From assembly GCA_963704355.1 (NCBI GenBank), contig OY969891.1, positions 1,240,001 to 1,304,000 on the forward strand: a DNA stretch of 64,000 bases, read 5' to 3'. This stretch comes from Bog-473 sp963704355 (GTDB lineage Bacteria; Actinomycetota; Acidimicrobiia; Acidimicrobiales; RAAP-2). Position numbers and translations under genes: made by a program. Below are positions 58,555 to 64,000 of the stretch, piece after piece (the stretch's first letter is position 1; the number at the start of each line of letters is the position of its first letter). The notes below the pieces were generated by a model. The model saw nothing but the letters and a program-made list of their open reading frames with translations. It had not been told where the DNA came from and did not search any database.

Positions 58555-59498
58555 CCGGGGCCATTGGCCGCGTCATCGAGAGATACATAGAGATGCGTCG
58601 TGGTCTGGGCTATCGCTCGGTCACCCACGAGCGCTCATTGCGCGAGTTCGCTCGCTACCTCGACGGCCATGAGGGGCCGATCCCCTTGGAGACGACGCTG
58701 GAATGGGCCACCTCGACGTCCTCGACCAACCCCCGCAATGCAGCGCATCGGCTGGGCAGGGTGCGGGGCCTGCTACGCCACCTCCATGCGATGGACGGTG
58801 AGACCGACGTGCCCGCCCCCGGGCTGCTCGGCCCGACGGGTCATCGCACTCCGCCCCACGTCTACTCCGACGCCGAGATCGCCGCCCTTCTGGCCGAGGC
58901 AGCTCGGCTGGATCCCCCCGGCGGGCTGCGGCCCAGCTGTTACGTCACCTTGTTCGGGTTGTTGGCCTGCACCGGGTTGCGCATCAGCGAAGCCCTTGCC
59001 CTCTCGTGTGCAGACGTCGACCTCAACGGCGCGCTGATCACGGTCCGAGCGGGCAAACGTGGCCTGACCAGGCTGGTTCCCCTGCACCCGAGTGCAGTGG
59101 CGGCCCTGGCCGACTACGTCGCTGAGCGGGAACGTCGCTACAGCGCTCCGGGGCCGGGCGAGGCCTTCTTCCGCACCGAGGCGAGCGAGCGGATCAGCTA
59201 CAGCGTCGCCCATCATGCCTTTTGCGTGGTGCGCCGCCGGCTGGGTTGGACCGCCGATGGCCGGACCCGTGCCCCTCGGGTGCACGATCTGCGCCATCGC
59301 ATGGTGGTGCGCCGCATCGAGGCCTGGCACGCCCAGGGCGTCGACGTGGACGCCAAGATCCCCGTGCTGGCCACCTACGTGGGCCACGTCGAGGTGCGCG
59401 ACGTCTATTGGTATCTCTCCGCCGTTCCCGAACTGATGGACATCGTGGGTCAGCGATTCGAGGCGTTCGCCGGACAGCCGCCGGAGGGTGCGTCATGA
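58551..59498 (+). CDS. ritB: Tyrosine recombinase, second of the RIT trio
   Basis: A 315-residue recombinase. N-terminal domain begins MTGAIGRVIERYIEMRRGLG. Catalytic residues: Arg in CTGLRISEALAL, Lys in RAGKRGLTRLVPL, His-x2-Arg in VHDLRHRMVVRR, His in TYVGHVEVRDVYWYLS with the Tyr nucleophile. A stretch NPRNAAHRLGRVRGLLRHLH is typical of RIT middle proteins. ATG overlaps the first gene's stop and its own stop overlaps the third ATG, so all three are made in fixed ratio. Confidence 0.93.
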   Translation: MTGAIGRVIERYIEMRRGLGYRSVTHERSLREFARYLDGHEGPIPLETTLEWATSTSSTNPRNAAHRLGRVRGLLRHLHAMDGETDVPAPGLLGPTGHRTPPHVYSDAEIAALLAEAARLDPPGGLRPSCYVTLFGLLACTGLRISEALALSCADVDLNGALITVRAGKRGLTRLVPLHPSAVAALADYVAERERRYSAPGPGEAFFRTEASERISYSVAHHAFCVVRRRLGWTADGRTRAPRVHDLRHRMVVRRIEAWHAQGVDVDAKIPVLATYVGHVEVRDVYWYLSAVPELMDIVGQRFEAFAGQPPEGAS

Positions 59499-60496
59499 GA
59501 GCGCCTGAGATCGGGTTCGACCAGTTGGTCCAGGACTTCTTCGTGCGTCGCCTGATCGACCAACGTGGGGCGAGTGCCCGGACGGTCGAGAGCTATCGCG
59601 ACGCCTTCGAACTGCTCTTCGCCTACTTGGAGGACCACTGCGGCAGGCCACCCAGTGCTCTGACGCTCGCCGATCTCGATGCGCCGGTGATCTTGGACTT
59701 CCTCGAGCACCTCGAGTGTGTCCGAGGCAACAGCGCTCGCACCCGCAACGCTCGCCTGGCGGCGATCCACTCCTTCATGCGATACGTCGCCGTGCGCGAT
59801 CCGGCGTCCCTGCCGATCACGACACGGGTGCTGGCCATCCCGGCCAAGCGCTTCGACCGGCCGGTGCTTGGCTACCTCACGAAGGAGCAGATCGCCGCCA
59901 TCTTGGCCGCGCCCGATCGGACCACCTGGAGCGGGCGACGCGACGCCATCTTGCTGGCTGTCGCCTACAACACCGGCGCCCGGGTCTCCGAGTTGACCGC
60001 CCTGCGAGTCAGAGACGTGCTTCTCGAAAGCCGGAGCGCCCTCCAACTCCACGGCAAGGGCCGCAAGCAGCGGGTCATCCCGTTGTGGGCCAGCACCGCC
60101 AGAGAACTGCGCACCTGGTTGCACGACACGCAGCAGGCACCGGGGTCTCCGGTCTTCCCGAACCGCAGCGGGTCGTCAATGTCGCGATCGGGAGTGCGCG
60201 ACCGGCTCGACCGTGCCGTGGCTACGGCTTCCCAATCCTGCCCGACGCTTCGCGGTCAACGTGTCTCGCCGCACACGATTCGGCATTCGACGGCAGTTCA
60301 CCTCCTGGAGTCGGGCACGGATCTGGCCGTGATCGCACTGTGGCTCGGTCATTCCAGCCCGGCAGTCACCCATCAGTATTTGGAAGCCGACCTCGCCACC
60401 AAGGAGGCAACGCTCAGCCGCCTGAGCGACCCGAACCCAGGCCCCGCTCGGTTCCGACCGCGTGACCGACTTCTCGCCTTCCTCGAGGGTCTGTGA
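59495..60496 (+). CDS. ritC: Tyrosine recombinase, third of the RIT trio
   Basis: A 333-residue recombinase. N-terminal DNA-binding domain with GASARTVESYRDAFELLFAY; catalytic Arg in NTGARVSELTALRV, Lys in LHGKGRKQRVIPLW, HTIRHSTAVHLL (His-x2-Arg-His), and WLGHSSPAVTHQYLEADL with His and the nucleophile Tyr. This is the most canonical of the three active sites. Ends 54 bases before the right terminal repeat; TTATGTGCTG at 60497-60506 begins directly after the stop. Confidence 0.94.
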   Translation: MRAPEIGFDQLVQDFFVRRLIDQRGASARTVESYRDAFELLFAYLEDHCGRPPSALTLADLDAPVILDFLEHLECVRGNSARTRNARLAAIHSFMRYVAVRDPASLPITTRVLAIPAKRFDRPVLGYLTKEQIAAILAAPDRTTWSGRRDAILLAVAYNTGARVSELTALRVRDVLLESRSALQLHGKGRKQRVIPLWASTARELRTWLHDTQQAPGSPVFPNRSGSSMSRSGVRDRLDRAVATASQSCPTLRGQRVSPHTIRHSTAVHLLESGTDLAVIALWLGHSSPAVTHQYLEADLATKEATLSRLSDPNPGPARFRPRDRLLAFLEGL

Positions 60497-60549
60497 TTAT
60501 GTGCTGTTCTTCCTCTCGCAAACCCCCGTGAGCACGGCGCGGACGCGCT

Positions 60550-60608
60550 GCGACTGCACATAAATGACAACTGAGCCGAATAGGTGTTATGTGGAGCTGC
60601 ACATAACA
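60550..60608. repeat. RIT right end: 35-bp terminal inverted repeat plus adjoining palindrome
   Basis: 60550-60584 is the exact reverse complement of the left repeat. It is followed directly by TGTTATGTG-GAGCTG-CACATAACA (60585-60608), a palindrome with perfect 9-base arms that contains two more copies of the TTATGTG/CACATAA motif. The left end has no matching palindrome outside its repeat. Confidence 0.9.
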
Positions 60609-60610
60609 CG

Positions 60611-61192
60611 TATGTGCCGACCTGGTCGGGCTTCGCCTACACCGCCTTCGTCATCGACGTCTTCGCCCGACGCATCGTGGGCTGGCGGGTGGCGGGGACG
60701 CTCCGCAGTGACCTCGCCCTCGACGCGCTCGAGATGGCCGTGTGGACCCGCCAGCACGAGGACCTCAGCGGAGTCATTCATCATTCGGACCGCGGCGTGC
60801 AATATCTCTCCATCCGTTACACCGAGCGCCTGGAGGAGGCAGAGGCCGTCGCCTCGGTCGGTTCCAAAGGCGACAGCTACGACAACGCCCTGGCCGAAAC
60901 GATCAATGGCCTCTATAAGTCAGAGCTCATCTACAACGAGCACGAGGGACCCTGGAAGACGGTCGAAGACGTCGAACTGGCCACCCTCGGCTGGGTCCAC
61001 TGGTGGAACCACGAACGCCTGCTCGAACCCATCGGCTACATCCCGCCGGCCGAGTTCGAGACCAACTGGCGAGAAGCGATCGAAAACGGGACCCTCAGCT
61101 CCCCCGAGAGCCCCGGACTCGAGACGGGTGGCACCAACCACCCGGGCAGTGAGACGCTTAGCGAGCACACATTCGCCAACGTCAGTTCATAA
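60611..61192 (+). pseudogene. IS3 transposase OrfB, 3' fragment
   Basis: Resumes the integrase core at YVPTWSGFAYTAFVIDVFAR, with the second catalytic Asp in VIHHSDRGVQYLSIRY and the Glu in DNALAETINGLYKSELI. The end is longer than usual (about 30 polar residues). An open frame continues upstream into the RIT end to 60584, starting MLCGAAHNTY, but has no catalytic first Asp. Stop TAA at 61190-61192 overlaps the ATG used by the host 3' frame. Confidence 0.9.
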
Positions 61193-62796
61193 TGGAAAAG
61201 CCTCCATCAAACCCGGTGCGATTCACAATCACCTACGCCGGGTTGAGCGGGGGCTTCGCGGTCTCCCTGTCCACCATCACCGTCGAGGTCTCGGGCACCG
61301 ACGTCTACGGCAGTGCTCCGAGCTTCAGCGAGACCGACGACGCCCCCGCCCCGGTGACGCTGAATGGGACGCTCGCCTGCACCTACGACTCGGGGGGCAC
61401 CGAGGCCGTCGGCACCTACACCGTCGACGCCAGCACCTGCTCGGGACTGGCCCCCTCGGATGCCACCGACTACTCGATCGCGTACGCCGGGTTGAGTGGA
61501 GGCTTCGCGGTCACGCCGGCCACCATCACGGTCGAGGTCTCGGGCACCGACGTCTACGGCAGTGCTCCGAGTTTCAGCGAGGCCGACGACGCCCCTGCCG
61601 GGGTGACGCTGAGTGGGACGCTCGCCTGCACCTATGACTCGGGGGGTACCCAAGCCGTCGGCACCTACACTGTCGACGCCGGCACCTGCTCGGGACTGAC
61701 GCCTTCTGATGCCGCCGACTACACGATCGTCTACGCCGGGTCGAGTGGCGGCTTCGTGGTCACGCCGGCCACCATCACCGTCGAGGTCTCGGGCACCGAC
61801 GTTTACGGCGGTGCTCCGAGATTCACCGAGACCGACGACGCCCCTGCCGGGGTGACGCTCTATGGGGCGCTCGCCTGTAAATACGACTCGGGGGGCAACG
61901 AGGCCGTCGGCACCTACACCGTCGACCCCGGCACCTGCTCGGGGCTGGCCCCCTCGGATGCCACGGACTACACGATCACCTACGTCGGGTCGAGCGAGGG
62001 CTTCGTGGTGTCCCCGGCCACCATCACGGTGCGGGTGAGGGGATCCCAGGTGTACGGCAGTTCTCCGAGCTTCACCGAGACCGACGACGCGCCCTCCGGG
62101 GTGACACTGTCGGGCAGGCTGACCTGTACGTCGGTCGTCGGAGGGTCCCCCTTCGACGTGCTCGATGTCGGTACCTACACCGTCGACGGGAGCACGTGCT
62201 CGGGGCTGAAGCCTTTTGATGCCACTGACTACCAAGTGTCCTATGTCGGCACGAATGACCGCTATGCGGTGAAGCCCAAAGACTTGATCGTCAATGTGTC
62301 CGGCACAGAGGTGCTTGGTTCGGCTCCCGCGTTCACCGAAAAGGCGCCGGTCACCCTCACCGGCACCCTCGCCTGCAGCGAGGTGACATCACATTCGTCC
62401 ATCTCGAGCCTCGGTGCCGGCAGTTACACCGTGGACGGATCGAGTTGCTCGGGGCTGAAGCCCCAGGGCAACCCCGCCGACTACAACCTCAGCTACCGCG
62501 GGATCACGTCCAACTTCATCGTCAGAGACCCGAGGCCGATCGTGACGTCGGTGGACCCCGGCTCGGGCCCCGAGAGCGGCGGCACCGCCATCACCATTGA
62601 TGGGACGGGCTTCTTCGGTCAGAACGTGAGCGTGGTGATCGGCGCCGTTGCAGCTACCAACGTGGTCGTCGTTTCGCCGACCGAGATGACGGCGGCGACC
62701 GGTGCGGGCACGAGTGGCAAGTTCGCCGTCTTCGTCACCACAGGAGGCGGCACCAGCCCGAGGGCAGCGGCCGCGGCGTTCACGTACCAGAAGTAG
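61192..62796 (+). pseudogene. 3' fragment of the MBG-repeat secreted protein, ending in an IPT/TIG domain
   Basis: Host sequence resumes at 61226 inside a repeat (ITYAGLSGGFAV). Five further repeats of about 83 residues follow (VEVSGTDVYGSAPSFSETDD and variants), each with two Cys in AC-TYDSGG and TCSGL-PSD; the last two are increasingly diverged. From about 62530 an IPT/TIG domain closes the protein (VTSVDPGSGPESGGTAITID, VTTGGGTSP). ATG at 61192 could start translation but lacks a signal peptide, so the product would stay inside. With the IS excised, the frame joins 56703 to 61226 without a shift. Confidence 0.85.
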
Positions 62797-63209
62797 GGAT
62801 GCTCGTGATCAGCACCGGGCGAACCCCGGGGATCCAGATCAGCTTACCCACCAGGGAAAACACGCTGCTCAACTTCGGTTGGAGAGGCCGGGTTCCCCGT
62901 CGGCCGATCTGAGGGTCGGCGCGCCACGAACGATCTCTGTCGCGATCTCTGTCGCGCACCCATGAGCGGGTGACAACGCCTGATTGCGCCATCTGTCAGG
63001 GTGGCACGCAAAGATAAGAAGGCCACTCCCAGGACATTCGACGCGAAAGGAAGCAGGCTCATGCCCGACGACTCAGGAGGCGACTCTGGCTCCTCGATCG
63101 ACCACCGTCACCTGCTGTTGGTGGGTGCCGGGCCGGGTCTTGAACGAGCCAGCCCGGTTCGGCGCCTACGCCATCTTCGAAGTGACCTCCGAGGTCCAGA
63201 GGCCGCTCA
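62797..63209. other. 413-bp intergenic region with a possible gene remnant
   Basis: It contains the second copy of the dehydrogenase 3'-end repeat (62801-62868) and a possible terminator. At 63061 an ATG frame reads MPDDSGGDSGSSIDHRHLLL then VGAGPGL, like the start of an SDR, but it degrades at once; ARFGAYAIFE appears in another frame close by. I read this as a decayed SDR fragment with low confidence. Confidence 0.35.
62801..62868 (+). repeat. Right copy of the diverged direct repeat
   Basis: Shares GCTCGTGATCAG, CCGGGCGA, CGGGGATCCA, an ATCA-CT-CCACC-GG block and AAAACA-GCTGC with 54769-54850, in the same order and orientation. It starts 5 bases after the stop of the secreted protein gene. 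Confidence 0.6.
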
Positions 63210-63863
63210 TCAAAACCCCAGCGCTTCGTGGACGAGGATCGCCGTGATGCGATCAGCCACCACGGCGCGGTTGATCATGAGGATGTTGTTCACACCGCTC
63301 GGGACGCCATATGCCTCTCGGGCTCGCCGATCCTCGAGCGGAAGCGCGTATTCGAAGATTCGCCGCATCCCCGTGTCGATGTCGGCGACGATCTTCTGGC
63401 CGCCGATCACGAGAATGACGTGTTCGGCTCCCGACACTATGGGACCCAACTGGCTCCCACTCGCGGAGGCAAAGAGGAGCGATCCTCCCTCGGTCACCGC
63501 GTGCACGCTGCCGACGACATAGTCAGGTGCGGCGGCAAGAATTCGCATTTCACGAGCCTGCATCTCCCGGTCCATCTGGAAGAGCCGTACCCGGAGCGCC
63601 TGGTAGCGCCCAGATCGCTCGATGTCATCCGCCACGCCGATCGATTCGAGCGTGCGCGAGGTGTTGTTGAAGACTTCGGCTCCCGGAGGGATCAACGAAG
63701 CAACCGTCTGACGAGCTTCGTCGCCCGACGGGACGACGAACGCCCGAATGCCGTTGTGCTCGAGCGCTTCCGCCACCGCGGCGATGCGATCCGGCGAGCT
63801 GACCTGAGCGAATGCAGACACGGCGTGCTCGGTCAAGTCTGGTGGCTTCGCCGCACTACTCAC
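63210..63863 (-). CDS. LUD domain protein (LutC/YkgG-like)
   Basis: A 217-residue protein beginning SSAAKPPDLTEHAVSAFAQV after a GTG. The LUD (lactate utilisation, DUF162) core is visible: AVAEALEHNGIRAFVVPSGD, VFNNTSRTLESIGVADDIER, PDYVVGSVHAVTEGGSLLFA and GAEHVILVIGGQKIVADIDT. It lacks the Fe-S partner genes lutA and lutB, so its role outside lactate oxidation is unknown; single LUD proteins are common. The GTG at 63863 overlaps the stop of the flavoprotein gene upstream, so the two are co-translated; an open frame to 63962 runs inside that gene and is rejected. Confidence 0.85.
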   Translation of the reverse strand: MSSAAKPPDLTEHAVSAFAQVSSPDRIAAVAEALEHNGIRAFVVPSGDEARQTVASLIPPGAEVFNNTSRTLESIGVADDIERSGRYQALRVRLFQMDREMQAREMRILAAAPDYVVGSVHAVTEGGSLLFASASGSQLGPIVSGAEHVILVIGGQKIVADIDTGMRRIFEYALPLEDRRAREAYGVPSGVNNILMINRAVVADRITAILVHEALGF

Positions 63864-64000
63864 CGCCGACCTCCGCCAACCGCTGGTGCACAAGAGCAAC
63901 CGACATGGAACCCTCCCCGACAGCAGCTGCACAGCGCTTGATCGACCCTCGCCGGACGTCACCGGCCACGAAAAGGCCGGGGAGATTCGTCTCGAGGGGG
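63856..64000 (-). CDS. C-terminus of an FAD-dependent oxidoreductase (thioredoxin-reductase-like), cut by right window edge
   Basis: Only the last 47 residues are present: PLETNLPGLFVAGDVRRGSI, then KRCAAAVGEGSMSVALVHQR and LAEVGGE. The GLFVAGDVR-GS-KR phrase is the closing FAD motif of thioredoxin-reductase-like proteins and closely resembles the end of the gene at 1-1599 (GLFAVGDVRSGSTKRVAAA). Its stop overlaps the LUD gene start. Whether it also has a cNMP-binding domain cannot be seen. Confidence 0.85.
   Translation of the reverse strand, partial: PLETNLPGLFVAGDVRRGSIKRCAAAVGEGSMSVALVHQRLAEVGGE

Larger units (their letters stand above)
57480..60613 (+). mobile_element. Recombinase-in-trio (RIT) element
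   Basis: About 3.13 kb inserted between the TAT and GTG codons of the IS3 orfB. It carries three overlapping tyrosine recombinase genes in one direction (57637-60496) and nothing else. A 35-bp perfect inverted repeat (57475-57509 and 60550-60584) marks the ends; its outer CCTAT belongs to the IS3 target. TAT is present at both junctions (57477 and 60611), so either a 3-bp duplication or a shared core exists. Beyond the right repeat is an extra 26-base palindromic segment (60585-60610). This gene trio and inverted-repeat layout is that of RIT elements. Confidence 0.88.
56704..61225 (+). mobile_element. IS3-family insertion sequence, itself interrupted by a RIT element
   Basis: Ends are imperfect inverted repeats: TGAATCGCACCGGG is identical at both ends and GGAGGCT follows at equal distance (23 of the outer 28 bases match). 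The TG...CA termini and two-frame orfA/orfB organisation are typical of IS3. Without the inner element it would be about 1.39 kb, normal for the family. No 3-4 bp target duplication is present. Instead, 36 bases of host repeat (56668-56703) recur right after the element (61226-61261) with two mismatches. It interrupts the secreted protein gene. Confidence 0.92.

Noticed and set aside
63001..63522. A 173-codon plus-strand frame over the LUD gene
   Set aside because: Most of it is antisense to LUD. Only the first 40 or so codons after 63061 resemble anything (an SDR start), and these are treated as a remnant.
1..64000. tRNA, rRNA or other structural RNA genes
   Set aside because: Scanning for T-arm GTTCGA/GTTCAA contexts with matching acceptor ends gave only hits inside coding sequence; nothing supportable was found.

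Overview
The window is about 70% G+C and its coding style points to a filamentous-type or environmental actinobacterium. GTG and TTG starts are frequent, many genes overlap by ATGA or GTGA, and there is a WhiG/FliA-type sigma factor, a wax-ester-synthase-type acyltransferase, a CsoR repressor and DUF5996/DUF1269/DUF2834 genes. The 42-residue GYWEVAADGG repeats and the MBG-like repeats are familiar from Acidimicrobiia, so that class is my best guess (an inference from gene content; no rRNA or tRNA gene was found).

Layout. 1-4.3 kb: a flavoprotein with a cyclic-nucleotide-binding domain (cut by the left edge), an SDR/TetR divergent pair with clear operators, and a DUF5996 gene. 4.5-8.2 kb: a compact four-gene sulfonate/taurine operon (binding protein, permease, ATPase, TauD-type dioxygenase). 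8.3-9.4 kb: an SPFH protein and a ribbon-helix-helix protein behind a 31-bp palindrome. 9.5-12.9 kb: a frameshifted membrane gene, a NarL-type two-component pair and an epimerase. 12.9-15.2 kb: a CsoR operon with a permease-YHS fusion. 15.4-24.4 kb: mixed metabolic and regulatory genes, including a duplicated CAP-like lipoprotein and a methyltransferase broken by a TAG. 24.4-32.8 kb: a regulator-rich stretch with a GbsR-like gene, a large LuxR-type ATPase regulator with a frameshift, a polysaccharide deacetylase with tandem repeats, twin orphan response regulators and the sigma factor. 32.8-44.5 kb: glutamate decarboxylase, a channel-like protein, formate-THF ligase, an acyl-CoA dehydrogenase, tsaD/tsaC, a VOC protein, a wax ester synthase and an esterase. 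44.5-54.8 kb: a branched-chain amino acid transporter condensed into three genes, the valS and cysS synthetases, and a second acyl-CoA dehydrogenase.

The most unusual region is 54.8-62.9 kb. A large secreted protein gene (beta-helix, MBG-like repeats, IPT/TIG domain) is split by an IS3-family element. That element's transposase is in turn split, just after its first catalytic Asp motif, by a trio of overlapping tyrosine recombinases bounded by a 35-bp perfect inverted repeat (a recombinase-in-trio, RIT, element). The whole locus is bracketed by a diverged direct repeat of the 3' end of the neighbouring acyl-CoA dehydrogenase gene, which suggests it arrived as an insertion. The window ends with a LUD-domain gene and the C-terminus of a second flavoprotein resembling the one at the left edge.

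Functional links: sulfonate uptake and desulfonation; metal sensing and possible export (CsoR, permease-YHS, GDT1-type exporter); acyl-CoA and neutral lipid metabolism; amino acid uptake; and several self-contained repressor-operator modules.
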